NCBI RefSeq assembly: GCF_019320115.1
Contig: NC_089594.1
Span: 21,474,055 to 21,538,054, forward strand
DNA length: 64,000 nucleotides
Source of the DNA: Miscanthus floridulus
Lineage: Eukaryota; Streptophyta; Magnoliopsida; Poales; Poaceae
Direction of reading: 5' to 3'
The position numbers and the translations under genes are program-made. The notes below the pieces were generated by a model. The model was not told the DNA's origin, made no database searches, and saw only the letters and a list, made by a program, of their open reading frames with translations. This document shows positions 44,901-57,399 of this stretch, in pieces (positions within the stretch are counted from its first letter, which is position 1; each line of letters starts with the position of its first letter).

Positions 44901-46275
44901 AAAGCGCGCCTTATATCACTGCTAAACACGGGGACAGAGCACAAAGCACCCAAAGCTTGAAAATAAGGACGATATATCGATATATAACGTGGTATACTGG
45001 TATATATTTGCCGTACACAACCAGAACCAGGGGTACGTACATACGCAATGTCAATGCGTGCGCATAGACTGCCAATCCACTTCTACATCATGATCTCGCA
45101 TTGTGAGCCACGCATCACAGATCAAACGACAGGCAGCTCCACTGTTTACCAGTCTGATTGTCTGACGAGAATCCTGAACTGTGGGGCGATGGAGTGGCGT
45201 GCGCCCAGGCCCACGTATTGCCCTTTCGAGGCACCGAAGAGCCAGGATTAGCGCTATCTCAACTTGCAGGTTCGTGGCCGGCCCCTAACCCGTCTCGCTT
45301 GCCGCAAAGTTTATTAGCGGGTTTGTAGCTTGCCACGAAGCTACGGATCTTACAGACAAGTGTTCCGCGGACACAACAAACTTGTATGCAAAATCCGTAA
45401 TACCCGCAAGACGTACGGTACAATATCTAAAAATTATTAGTATCCCCAAGCTCAAGTCTAACCTTTTTCCAGAGGCCCTCCATCAATTGCCCTACGTTAG
45501 GCCTGTGTATTTCAGAAGTTGCAACAAATATATTATTTTGGACTGACTTTCAAATTGCTATAATCAGTCAGTGTACGGTAAGCAATCAATCTAGCTAAGC
45601 TGTATATTAGCAAGGAGTAAATGAGTATAAGAATTTCTTCAGTATATAATATGACTAGACGTCTAGACGTGCTTTTTATGATTATCTGTTACTCGGTAAA
45701 AAGGGCATATCGTCCAGAACAACTTTCAAGTCTGCAGATTCAGATTCTTCTATATCATAGGCAAGAATATCTGGCTATGGAGCATCTTCCATCGTCAATT
45801 TACAGTTTATTCTAGTAATTCTCGCCACAACGTACAGGTATCGCCTAGTTGCAAATGGAGTACTCCATCCAGGTTACATGTGGACTTGAGTAGTCAAGTC
45901 AGTGTGTATCAGATTCAGACTAGTTGTTTGCGTCAGTTGCTTACGGACAACAGTCAGTCAGGCAGAGCAACAGTTAGATTCAGACTAGTTGTTTGCGTCG
46001 GTTGCTTGCGATGGAAGGTTGAGCAGAGGAGGCTGTTGCGGGTCTCGCGGGTTGTTGCGAGGCTTCTCGCTCGTCCAACGGGCTTGGAGGGCTGAAAGTC
46101 TTTGGGCCACGAAAAAATTACAGCGGATCCACAACAGCCACGAAGCCTAGTTTTGCGGGACGAGCGGGCGGGTTACGTTAACAACCCACCCCGCCTGCAA
46201 CTTGAGCGCTATCCTATATCCATTCCACGTGTTAGGGGTCACTTTTGTCCAGATCTCAACACTGGATTTGGATTT
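44901..46275. other. Gene-free stretch
   Basis: No recognised reading frame. CAGATTCAGACTAGTTGTTTG-like segments occur twice (about 45910-45940 and 45972-46000), a short local duplication. Confidence 0.4.
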
Positions 46276-46519
46276 GGGGCCTGTTTAGTTCCCAAAATTT
46301 TGCAAAATTTTTCAAGATTTTCCGTCACATCGAATCTTTGGACGTATGCACGAAGTATTAAATATAAATAAAAAATAAAACTAATTACACAGTTTAGACG
46401 AAATTCACGAGATGAATCTTTTAAGCCTAATTAGACTATGATTGGACACTAATTGCCAAATAACAACGAAAGTACTACAGTACCATTCCCTAAAAAATTT
46501 CGCCAACTATACCAGGCCT
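46276..46519. mobile_element. MITE with GGGGCCTGTTTAGTTCCC end
   Basis: About 244 bp. The left end GGGGCCTGTTTAGTTCCC and interior (AAATTTTTCAAGATT, GTATTAAATATAAA, AATCTTTTAAGCCTAATTAG) match a widespread grass MITE type. The right end (CCAACTATACCAGGCC) is a degraded inverse. Confidence 0.65.
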
Positions 46520-47226
46520 TCGATGGATGGGTTAGTTAAAATATCGATATCAGTGTCGGATGGTGCCGCAGGATATCCCCATGTTTGATTCTTCGGTTTC
46601 CTGCAGGTAGCCTAGTGGGGAATCCCTTGCCGGCTTCGCTGATTCCTCCTCCATCAGTAAGCCTTTTACGTCTTAGAAAGGTTGAGAGTATATAATAAAG
46701 TCCAAGTTAGTTCTCCTGGGTTACTACACGAATCATTTGCTTTTTTTTTCGATTACACGGTACAACTCGGACAGATACGTTGATGGTCAAACTTTTAAAG
46801 TTTAACTAAATTTGTAGAAAAAAAATTAATAATATTTATATCTCCAAATAAGCTTATTATGAAAATTAATTCAACGATTAATTAATCTAATTATACTAAT
46901 TATGCATCGTAACTATTAATATTTTCTTATATATATTTGATTAATGTTAAAAATATTTGATTAATGTTAAAAATGTTAATTCAGACAGATATGCATTTAA
47001 TTTAGCATTAACTTGTATTAACATGAGCTTGGTTTTTACTGTAAATTTCGTCCTCTTATTCATCGCGTGCGAAGACTTAAAATAGTAATGGAAGGAAATA
47101 GAAGAATATAATGCACATAGCACATTAATAGTGATGGTTAAAAGTGACGACTCATTAAAAGTGAATGGCTATTTGGCTATCACATCTCTCATACTCCAGA
47201 GGGACACAGGCGGTAAAGAGTATAAC
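46520..47226. other. AT-rich, no gene
   Basis: No protein-like frame. A segment near 46775-46870 resembles worn Stowaway interior but lacks ends. Confidence 0.35.
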
Positions 47227-47235
47227 CCATCGTAT

Positions 47236-47467
47236 CCGATTCAGAGACAATGCCCACCTCTGGAAATATCGCCTGCCTAGATGTGGGTGGTTCGTAGTTG
47301 ATCAATGGTGTAGCTTAGTTTCCCCATAATGTAAACTAATCAGAGCTTGTTGTGATCCTCCCACAGCTGTAACACACTGCTCATGTAACTGAACTGCAAA
47401 GTTTTTTGCAGCTCCTGATCAATCGAAGGTGGGGAGCACTCCTTCCCCCGTTTCCCTCAAAAAAAAA
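47236..47467 (+). mobile_element. Truncated LINE tail (232 bp)
   Basis: Flanked by a 9-bp duplication CCATCGTAT (47227-47235, 47468-47476) and ending GGGGAGCACTCCTTCCCCC then GTTTCCCTC and nine A, a common grass LINE 3' end. Confidence 0.75.
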
Positions 47468-47691
47468 CCATCGTATGACCGTCAGGGAAGACCTATAGCC
47501 CGTTGTTACTTACTACTAATAGAATTTGTACTTTTCACCATACCAAGTAACAGCCTAGTATTCCTCAAAATCGACATACCAGAACAAAAACAAAAGAGCA
47601 ACGAAAACTTCATCCCCTGGGCCTGGTGTCCATCGTCTAAACATGTGGCTGTTTGCCTGTTTACACGAACAGGCAAGTCCTGCTGTACAGA

Positions 47692-48282
47692 CGATAGCAT
47701 ACATTCCAGACTTTTTGTCCGAACGAACAAGTTCTAGTTTTTGGCATGGATATTCACAAACTGTTAGTTTCTTCATTCCGGTACTAGTTAGGCCTTCCAC
47801 AGCGTGAAGCTTCACCAGTGCTGCTTGGAACGTCATGTCATAAGCAATCTTAGCTTTGCTTGTAAAACCGCAGCGTGAGGCATCACTTCCTCCTGTAGCT
47901 GGACCCACAATATAGGAATAAAAAAATTAACTTGCTTACTCTTTTCTTCTCTCCCCAGCGGCAGCAGCAACTTTTCAGAGCAAGCAGCGGTGCATGGCAG
48001 TACTTTTACCAGCTTTTCAGGAGGCAGGCATCGGCGTAAGTAGTTGCGCCGCTTCAAGTTTTTTAAGGAGCTGGCACCGCATGCTGCAGCATGGAGAGTG
48101 GTGCTTATATCCCCTCTCTCTCTCCTATTTAGGCATTACTCTAGCGACACATTGGAGAGGGCCTTAGCCATCGCAAATTTCTTATTGCGTTTTTCACAGC
48201 ACGATAACATATACATTCCAGACTTTTTTTTGTTGTCCGAACGAGTAAGTTATAGTTTTCGGCATGGATATTCACTACTGTT
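47692..48282 (+). repeat. Pair of diverged ~75-bp direct repeats
   Basis: 47692-47764 and 48203-48280 share ACGATA-CAT, ACATTCCAGAC, TTGTCCGAACGA, AAGTT-TAGTTTT and GGCATGGATATTCAC. Intervening DNA has no recognised gene. Confidence 0.65.
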
Positions 48283-48713
48283 CTTCGATGCAGAGAATTC
48301 AGCAAGGCAAAAATTTTGGCGTCCAGCAATCATGTCATCAACCCATCTTGTGTGGCCATCGGCCGTACGGAAATACCGAGCAATTGCAGTTCCAATCTTC
48401 CAGAGATATTTCAAATGTGGGAAATTTTTTCTATTCCTACGTTTCCCTTGAGAAATTGAACTGATTTCTGATTTTTTTTTTAGTAAAATTTCTGTACGGT
48501 TCATATGAAATTTCTTGGTTCCAAACAGACCATACGTGCAATGTATACGGAAGTGATGGCCCTCTGGGCAATATCACATCATCGGCGTTCTAGTTTTTGA
48601 TGGACGATCTAGTATGTATAGTACAGAATACCGCAATACGTACTTTGGCTCAGCTAGTGGATGCGTGTCAGCCCGATGGCAATTGCCAGCGCCCAAGGAA
48701 ATATAGAATATTT
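48283..48713. other. Intergenic, nothing recognised
   Basis: No supported gene or element. Confidence 0.35.
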
Positions 48714-48850
48714 AGCCTGTTCGGTTGGCTGGTTCGTATCGTTGCTGGTTCGTGAAGAAGTACTGCTGGCCGGTTTGTGTGAGAGAAAAATACCGTTCCG
48801 GCTGGAAATTTACGATCGTTTACGACAAGCCACAGCCAAACCAACAGGCT
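48714..48850. mobile_element. hAT-like MITE
   Basis: Inverted ends AGCCTGTTCGG and CCAACAGGCT; interior GTGTGAGAGAAAAATACCG then TTCCGGCTG typical of the group. Confidence 0.65.
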
Positions 48851-50683
48851 GATTAATGCTTATATTGTTAGCTTCCATTGGGCATAGCAAGCAATGTAAT
48901 ACTATCTCCTAAAACTTGCAAAGAAAAAACAACTTTCGAATTCATTCCATGCTTGCTACGTGGATGGGCGCCCCCTCCATAATTTTCGTGCCCTCGCCCC
49001 AAACAGCCGGTTTTTAGGCCCCTCGTGGGCTGCATTTTTCCCGTGAAAATGAGCCGATTCCTGTGAAATTTTTATATGATTTCAGTAAAATTTTTATATG
49101 ATTCCTGTGAAGTTAACTATTCAATAAATCTAAAAATAGAACTCCCAGTTAATTTTTTCATTTAATACAATCATTGATGTACCAAGTAAATTTTAAGGAG
49201 CTTTTGGATATAAGCATCTCCAAAAGCTCCTTTAAAGTCACTTGGTAAACTAATAATTATGCCAATTGAATTAAATGAATAGGGAACTCTATTGGAAACC
49301 CATCTAATTTGAACTAATAGGGCAATAATATAGCATATGTTTAGTTATCTATAGAACTTTTAGTTGGGGGTATAAGCACTCCATAGCTAATTTTTAGCTA
49401 GCTAAATTTTAACTAACATTTGTAGCTAGAGCTAGCAAATAGTTCTAGGTCATCCAAACGGACTCTTTCTTTGATAACTAGCTGTTAGTCTGGTGGGTCA
49501 AGGATAGATGATCCTCCTTCATCTATCTTACAATTCCTTGTAAGTGACGTAACAGTGGCCATGTTCTGCTGCACTACTTTAGCAGGACTTTTCACCGAAC
49601 GAACAGTGTTTTTCTCTCATAGCATTTCAGTATAAGCATCAACATTTCAGTATTCATGAATCCATAAAGTTTGCCTGAAGTTTCAAAAAAAAAAACAGGG
49701 CCTTAATTCCCCTGCTTGGGCCCCTGAAAGTGAAACTTGCCTTGTTGGATTTGGGCCTTTCTTGGGCTTACCATGCACTGGTCAAGCCAGTCCAGGAAGT
49801 CAGTCTGGAAGCGGCGCATTGGTTGCAGCTATGGGCCAGGCCAGGCAAGACACAAAATGCTGGCTGCTTCTAACGGCTTGTTTCCGTGATCAAAGAAATG
49901 CTGCTGTATACCGTACAGGTCAGGGTCACGCAGACGTTAGTTGTCAAAAGATTTAGCGCAATTTAGAATGACACGATCTCATAGATTACACTTTGATCAT
50001 TCATTTGCTTTATATTATATTATATTATATTATTTATGTTTATAAACTTATATTAATTGGATAGTATAATTCCTTATAAATCTAATTATATAAAGTTTGT
50101 ATTATAATAGTTCAAAATTATTAGTCTAATTATTGATTAAAGTTTGAATCTTGATATGCGTGTACATCAGGTAAAATGGGCCGGAGGGAGTATTTGTTTT
50201 GGTAATGAACTGGATTTTTGGAGACAAACTTGTTGATTAACAGAGGAGGCAGGCGGTCTCGAGCATTGCCTGTGCAAATTGACAGGCCAGCACCCGCCTC
50301 GTCTGTAAATCCATGCCACCTGTGCAAGCTAACACCTGTGTTTCCTGATCATTTACAGAGGTCCGCCACCTCTATAATAGATGGATTTACAGGGACAACA
50401 CACATAGAACATCCATCTTTATCAATATATTTACAGAAAGGACGCCATAAGAGGCCTATCTCTGTGAAATGACTACTTAAAAGATACAGGCCTCCTAAAG
50501 GCTTGTGAGGCAAAATTTCGATGCCAGAGCATCGCGAGAGATTGGCTAAAACGTTTTATAAAGCTAAATATGGTTATTATTAAGAAAAAAAACGTCTCCA
50601 ACCAAGGCCGAAGGCATGTTGTAAGCAGTGGGTGCAAATGCATCCTAGAAACTTTGGTCACCAGTATCAGAAAAACAGTGTTA
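48851..50683. other. Gene-free stretch with a pentanucleotide microsatellite
   Basis: A (TATAT)n run lies at about 50010-50035. An inverted pair CTGTAAATCCAT / ATGGATTTACAG sits near 50312 and 50381. No gene recognised. Confidence 0.4.
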
Positions 50684-51015
50684 GGTGGTGTTGGGATCCG
50701 GTGACTAAAATTTACGAGATGTATTAGGAGGATGTTGCATGTGGTGTTCGGATACTAATAAAAAAATATTACATAATCCGTCAGTACTCTACGAGACGAA
50801 TTTTTTAAGCCTAATTAATCAGTCATCAGCACATGTTTACTGTAGCACCACATTGTCAAATCATGGACTAATTATGTTTAAAAGATTCGTCTCGCAAATT
50901 AGTCGCAAACTATACCATTAGTTTCGTAATTAGCCTATATTTAATACTATATGCATATGTCCAAATATTTGATAGGACAACAACTAAAATTTAGAAGGGA
51001 CAACCAAACACCACC
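50684..51015. mobile_element. Tourist-like MITE (332 bp)
   Basis: Ends GGTGGTGTT-GG and CCAAACACCACC. Its interior (GAGACGAATTTTTTAAGCC, TAATTA, TTGTCAAATCATGGACTAATT) is the reverse complement of that in the MITE at 21042-21386. Left flank TTA; right duplication not preserved. Confidence 0.75.
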
Positions 51016-51235
51016 GCCCTAGTATGGCCATCGGGTCTCTTTGCCGTGCGCGCTCGACTCTAGTTCCATGCGCGTGCCACCTCCCTGCCTCTCGGTAGAC
51101 AGGCGTCAGCATTGCTTCTCCACCCAAGGCCTACTGGTGGTCTGCTCTCATGGACGAATTTTTTATAATTTGGCCCTTTTTTAAAAGTTTCTCACAAATA
51201 GACTCCTGGCGGAAAGAATTCAGGAAATGGACTCT
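51016..51235. other. Left flank of the Mutator-like element
   Basis: No gene. May contain the element's left terminus, but no inverted partner is available within the window. Confidence 0.3.
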
Positions 51236-51376
51236 TAGCTCGGCGTCATTGATGCTGGCGTCGAGCTCCTAGGCACGGTCGGTGACCTGCCAGGGGGCTC
51301 GGCGCCAGAGTGACTGGCGCCGAGCTCTAGATCTACGGCGCCGAGCTCGGCGCCAGTCACTCTGGCGCCGAGCTCG
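51236..51376. repeat. Nested palindromes of GCTCGGCGCC / GGCGCCGAGC
   Basis: Arms 51297-51328 and 51343-51375 are near-perfect inverse copies (about 31 of 32), and each arm is itself a GCTCGGCGCCA...TGGCGCCGAGC palindrome. A weaker related palindrome precedes at 51236-51269. Strong hairpin potential. Confidence 0.8.
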
Positions 51377-51394
51377 GAAATATCTACCGAGCCC

Positions 51395-51930
51395 TTGCCT
51401 TTCCTCTCTCCTTCATCCTCTCGCGCCCTAGCCCCACCGACGCCGCCGCCCTTGCCCGCGCCGCCGCCGCCCCCGCGCCCGCGGCGCCCGCGCCTCACCG
51501 CCGAGCCCGCGCCGCCGCGCCCGTCGCCGCGCCGCGGCCGCCCCCCGCCCCGCGCTGCGCCCCTCGCCGCGCCGAGACCCGCCCCCCCCCCGCCCCGCGC
51601 CGCCCCCCTCGCCGCGCCGAGGCCGCACCTGCTCCCGCGCCCACGCCCGAGGCCGTGCCCGCCCCCCGCCCCGCGCCCCGCCCCGCACCCCTCGCCGCGC
51701 TGTCGCCTGTGGTTGGCCGCCGCGCCGCGCCGCGACGCCTCCGCCGCCCTCCACCGCCCTCCTCGCCTTGCCCTCCACCGTCGGCCCTAGGTCGCGCCCG
51801 TCGAGCCGGACTCGCCGCGCGTAGCCCCGGGTATCCCGCGCTTGCCGTGCGCCACCGCTGTTGTCTGCCGCGCCACCGCCGGCCCGGATCTTCGGTCTGA
51901 CCCACGCCCATCGTCCGCCGGACCGGACAG
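51395..51930 (+). other. Very GC-rich leader of the Mutator-like element
   Basis: C/G-dominated low-complexity DNA with Pro/Arg/Ala-rich open frames on both strands; these reflect composition, not a recognised protein. It precedes the transposase frame by about 350 bp. Confidence 0.5.
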
Positions 51931-52279
51931 GTAAAAAATATGAATATGCAATGTACCTACTTAGTTGGTATTTGTTATTTATTAGTTAATGTGATGACTC
52001 AGGTAGTTGATTTAGTTAGTGATCTAGTGAGATATATATGTAGATAGATAGAAACATAGACACATAGACACATAGATATAGTTAGATAGCTACTTAGATA
52101 TGTAGTTATATTTTTAGTTATCTACGTATGATCTAGCTATTTATTTAGTGAGTACATTGTAAATATATTCGTAGTTATTATCTTGATTACTTAGTTTGTA
52201 GTTAGAAAGTACTTGTTAGGTACTATCTATCGTCTAATTTGGACTAAAGGACATGTGTTTCGTTACTTGTTTGAATTAG

Positions 52280-54751
52280 ATGGACAACCTAGTGACCATA
52301 TATCATGGAGGCACCATTGAAAGCGATCGCTATGGATATGTTGAGTTTCTTGACATGCAAAGCGTGCCTGTGCTATTCAATGATAGGCCTTCATTTAGTG
52401 ACATGGTTGCAAGGGCTCGGGAGGAGCTGCATTGCCTTGGAGATGATGGCATTGCAGTTGATGGTGTACTGCACCTAGGTTGTCCTCTGAACATCTTCAG
52501 GCGAATGATCTCAATTGGTTGTGCGGATTAGTGGGAGAACTATGTAAGATCGGCTATGAAGAGCCAGCTACAATGTTTGGACGTGGTTGTGCATCGGGTG
52601 TTAGTTGATCCCATCCCTCATGGGTTTACCCCAGCAATGGATCATCAGGCATACATCGACCTTCCCGTTCCGGAACCTTACCTGCATGTGCAGATTGCAC
52701 CTACAGTTCCCGATGCTCAATCTGCCCCCAATGCGGTATTTGGAGATGGTTGTTAGACTCATTTTTCCGTGGCAGATCCTCCTTATGAGATCCCTTTGAC
52801 ACAGAATCATCCGAGTAAGTGTCTTAACCGCATGGTTTTTGGGAGCTTGCCCCGTTCCTTACATCTATTTCTTTCATTCTTTCCTCATTTCTGTAATGAT
52901 GTTGCAGGAGACATTCCTGAGAATGTGGATGTGCCCCCTGTTGCTGCGCAAGTGCAGTTTAGAGATGGATTCCGTGGGTCAAACAGTGTTAAAATTATGT
53001 ATGATTTGGAGCCATATGAGATGGCTAGGGCTCTTGATTCTGATGATGATCGCCCTATTGGAGAGCTAACGGAGAGTGATATTGAGATGATGAGACGTAT
53101 CTTTCTCGGCCGCCGTGATCCTAGAGTTAACGAGTTTAGTGATCTTGCTCATTCCGATCAGGCGTTTGCAGAAGGACATGATGATGAGCTCCTAGAAGCT
53201 CCTGAGGCCAGTCCTAACATGGTAATTGAGAATGGGAGGGTGTTCAATGACCTCCCTGCTTTGAAGAGGTGGTTGCAGGCTTTTGCAGTGATACGAAAGA
53301 GGCCTTACAGGATATTGCATTCATATGTGGAGCGCCGTTACACAGTTGTGTGTGACAAGGAACGCTGCCCATGGAGGGTTTGTGCAAGGAAGCAACAGGT
53401 AACCGAAAAATGGAAGATCACAAAAGTTGTCGGGCCACACAATTGTGCTGACCATGAGCTGACACTGAGGCATCGGCAGTTGACATCTACCCTCATTGCC
53501 AAGCGGTTGATGGGAATTTTGTAGGGAGAACCCAACATGAAGGTGAGGACAATTATCAGGACCGTTGAAGCGTTGTATGGAGGATATGTGATAACTTATC
53601 GTAAACCATGGAGGGCTAAGCAGCGAGCGTGGAAGATGATATATGGGGACTGGGAGGATGGGTATGAGCAGCTGCCAGTTCTTTTCAATGCAGTCAAAGC
53701 GGTGAATCTAGGCATGCATTATGAGTACATCCCAAAACCTAATGCATGGAAGGATGGGAGGCAGATATTCTTCCATGCCTTCTGGTGCTTCCCTCAGTGT
53801 GTCGAGGCCTTTAGGCACTATCGTCCCGTCTTCTCCATTGATGGTACGTTCTTGATTGGCAAATACCAGGGCACACTTCTTATAGCCATATCCTGTGACG
53901 CAAACAACAAGTTGGTTCCTTTGGCATTTACCTTGGTTGAGAAGGAGAACAATGACAATTGGGGATGGTTCTTGAGGCTAGTCTAGATACACGTGGTTGG
54001 GCCTGGCAGGGAGGTTGGTGTCATATCTGATAGGCATCAGGGCATACTTAATGTCGTGCGAGAGCAGATAGAGGGGTATGCACCGTTGCACCATCGTTGG
54101 TGTAGTCAGCACCTTGCCGAGAATCTACTCTGGAAGGATGGTGTCAAGAGTAACTTTGATCCGTTCCAGGAGGCTGCTCGACAGCTTGAGGACAAGTACT
54201 TTAAGGAAAAGTTGGAGCAGGTCAGAACCGCATCAAATGCAGAAGGTAGACAATGGCTCACAGGTTTGATGAGGGATTTGGAGAAATGGACAAGAGCTCA
54301 CGACGCCGGTGACTGGAGGTACGAGTTTTATTGCAGCAACATGGCAGAGTCATTCAATAAGTTGCTATTGGGGATACATGGTATGCCCGTGAATGCAATC
54401 GTTCAATTCACCTTCTATAAGCTTGTTGCCTGGTTCAACGATAGACACGCCCATGCATTGCAATTGCGGAGTGATGGAGAGATATGGGCTCTGAAACCAA
54501 AGGCACACCTAGAGAAGGCAAGAGAAAGGGCTGGCACACATGAGGTTGCATGCTTTGACCACGCCACATGGACTTATCAGGTCGAGCATAGGGGCGGTAC
54601 AACGTCCGACGGCGAGGTCCGAGAGTTGAGGATACATGTGGTTGTCCTCCAAGATTTCAAGTGCACTTGTGGTAAATCAAGGCAATACCACTTTGTATGT
54701 TCTCATTTGGTGGCAGCAGCTTGGCATCGCAACTATAATATCGAGAGGAGG
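52280..54751 (+). pseudogene. Mutator-like (MULE) transposase, cut by a retrotransposon
   Basis: One frame from the ATG at 52280 to 54751, read through TAG at 52529, 52754, 53522 and 53984 and a 93-bp intron (52815-52907, GTAAGT...TTGCAG). An N-terminal variable region is followed by a MuDR-type DNA-binding zinc region (about 53240-53460: CDKERCPWRVCARK, GPHNC), the MULE catalytic core with Asp in FSIDGTF (about 53835), Asp in VISDRHQG (about 54020) and a likely Glu in MAESFNK (about 54345), and a SWIM zinc finger (CTCGKSRQYHFVCSHL, about 54663-54710). Mutator transposase cuts and pastes DNA at long inverted repeats. After NYNIERR the sequence becomes LTR at 54752, so the C-terminus is displaced to the right of this window. 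The stops predate or follow that insertion; order unknown. Confidence 0.92.
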
Positions 54752-55152
54752 TGTCGGTGCGGGACCCACGAGATACCCCGCAAGGAAGGGAAAACTAGTC
54801 TAACTAGGATTCTTCCCATGTAATCTTAGTAGTAGTATTATTCTGTAATCCTACTAGGAACTCTCATTGTAAACCAACTAGGACTCTGGCCTCTTGACTA
54901 TATAAAGGAGGGCAGGGCTCCTTGGATCGGGGAGTTCAGAGAATAATTGTACAACACAACACTTTACGATCAATCCAACGCAAAGGCTAATGCCGACTGG
55001 ACGAAGGACTATTACTCGATCAATGATCGAGGGTCCGAACCAGGATAAATCGACTATCTCTTGCATTTACCGTCGAGTTCTGCATACGCTAAAGCCCAAA
55101 CATACTACCCTGGGGACCCCCATGGCAGGCTATCGGTGGTGAAACATCGACA
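54752..55152 (+). repeat. 5' LTR (401 bp)
   Basis: TGTCGGTGCGGGACCCACG...GAAACATCGACA. A TATATAAAGGAGG box lies at about 54898-54910. It nearly matches the 3' copy at 63650 onward, with only scattered mismatches. Confidence 0.95.
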
Positions 55153-55154
55153 GC

Positions 55155-55172
55155 TGGCGCACCAGGTAGGGG
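55155..55172 (+). other. Primer binding site
   Basis: TGGCGCACCAGGTAGGGG two bases inside the LTR. Confidence 0.8.
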
Positions 55173-55200
55173 AATTCGGTGCTTTGCATCCGAGAGCTCG

Positions 55201-57300
55201 ATGGACCTCGACAACATGATCTTCCCAAAGGGATCAACCTTCATCTTCGGTTCATGGATCTATGAGGTAGGCGACGATGGCAAGCTCCAAGGCCGTCTCC
55301 TCAAAGATTCAGATCATCATCAAGACTTTTTCATTTTGGCAACAATGACAGATCAGCTTGCCAGAAGATTCGCGCAGCTCGTGATGTCCAATCCAACTCG
55401 GATTTCGTGACTTCACGCATCCGATTCAAACTCAAGTTCCACTTCCGAGACAGAGTCTTATCCGAGTTCTTTCGGAAAACCAAGTTCTTTTCCGACAAAG
55501 CTCCGGAACACGACGTCAACCTATCAAGAATACTACTTGGAGTACACTCGGAGTACTTCAAAGAAGTTGGGTCCATTTCCGTTCGGACTCCACAACATGA
55601 CAACATCTTATCAGACATGGCCCAAAGGATCCACCTATCTCGTGCTTAGAATGCCACTGAAAGGAGCCCAGGAAGGTCTCATCTTAACTATAACCTCTCA
55701 AGACTGCATCGTCCACTGGCCAGGTTCCATTCCTGAGGATAGCGGCACTCAACTAGTCGACAACGCGACAACAACAGCTCTACCCTACCAAGAAGGAGAC
55801 TCGATCTGTGACCTTGAAGCTTCTACTGAAGTTATCAACAACTCTGACAATACGGAAACCAAAGACGATGACAGAACAACTCACGCTAGAGAAGTATTCA
55901 TAATTCGCCGTCCTCGATCACCATTAGTCCCCGTAGAGGCACCCGACGTCAGGTCTTCAGATGAATCCGAATCCAACATATCGCCATTTATCCAGGGGCA
56001 CGATGGTGAGACTGAGAGTCAGAGGCAAGCCAGAGAGAGAAAGAACAAATTGAAACAAGGACGTCAATGCCTTGCTAAGCAGTGAAAGGACACTTGGATC
56101 AAATATGAGTCAGACCTAGCCGAGTATAATAGAAGAAAATCAGAGCGAGAGGTCGAAGAAGGACGAGCAGCGAATACACCCTATGATAAGATCCGAGAAG
56201 CACTAGAAGAACTTAGGGCAACCTCATATCCCAATGAAAAACAAGAACTGCTCCGGGACTTTCTCCGATCAACAGTCCTTAGGACGCACGACAAAAGGGT
56301 AACATCCCATGAACAGGAAGATCAAAATCAAAGGAAGTCCGCTTTTGAAAGACTTGGACCAAGTGGAAGTCACAACGGAGAGAGTCGAAGAAATCATAGT
56401 CAAAACAACCGAGTCGAACAACCAAGAAAGGCCAGAAGCAAAGCACCTACTCGGACAGCCACGTAAAACTACTCTCACCAAGGCAACAGTTGGCAAGAAG
56501 GGGGCGCTGAATCGGAATACACAGAAGCCGGAACACACGATAGATTCCCTTGTTTCACAAACAGATTTGCTTCAATACGACTGCCTCATAAATTCAAGCC
56601 ATCCAACCACTCCAAGTATGACGGCAAGACCAAACCAAAGCAATGGCTCAGGATTTACTCGTAATCGATTGAATTGGCCGGAGGAAACGATGACATCAAG
56701 ACCTTGTTCTTTCCCATGGCCTTAGAAACCATGCCACTGCAATGGTTTGACAAATTGAATCCAGGATCAATCAGAAATTGAGAGGACTTGCAAAGAGCTT
56801 TCTGTGAAAATTTCGTGGGTATCATTACACACCCAGTCACCCATGCAAAATTAAAAGGACTCAAGCAGAAAGGAGGTGAAAGTCTAAGAAATTACTATCG
56901 ATGATTTGGCGAACTACGAGCTCAAGTATATGACATCACACAACGAGAAGTAATCAAAGCTTTCTCTCATGGAATCATGGCTAGGTGGCAATTTCAAGAT
57001 TTCTGCAAAGAGAACCCAAGAAACAATGAAGAATTCAGACAAACAGTGAAAAAGATGATTACTGCAGAGGAAAAGATACGAGAAAGATTCCCGGATAGAA
57101 ATAACAGAGATAACCCGGAAAGGCAAAATCCTCGAAACAACAGACATCAAAAAAGAAAGCGTGGTCCAGACAACACAGTAGCAATGGCTGACAAATCAAA
57201 GAAGTTTTCAAAACCCAGAAGATATGACGACATTGAGAACATATGTTGCCCCTTGCACCCCAATGGAAAGCACACCATCGGAAATTGCTACACCTTCAAC
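55201..57300 (+). pseudogene. Tat-type gag, heavily broken
   Basis: The frame opens at an ATG (55201; MDLDNMIFPKGS) but ends at 55410; later pieces lie in other frames (55537-56085, then about 56540 on). The capsid core near 56590-56930 shows KFKPSKYDGKTKPKQWL, MALETMPLQWFDKL and RAFCENFVGI with stops between. The nucleocapsid region has a knuckle-like CPLHPNGKHTIGNC near 57247. At least six stops or frameshifts are present. Role would be particle formation; this copy is dead. Confidence 0.8.
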
Positions 57301-57399
57301 GAAAGATACACAAGAAAAGATAGTAAGGGGAACAATAAAGAAGACAATCAGAAAAAAGAAGATGACAACCATGAAGACAAGGGATTCCAAAAATCCAGA

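Noticed and set aside
50177..50190. Stowaway MITE end (CGGAGGGAGTA)
   Set aside because: No matching opposite terminus or second TA found in the preceding few hundred bases.
51395..51911. Pro/Arg-rich 131-138 codon frames
   Set aside because: Low-complexity GC-rich DNA open in several frames at once.
55201..55410. A separate small gene after the 5' LTR of the second Tat-type element
   Set aside because: Its position right after the primer site and run-on homology make it the broken start of gag.
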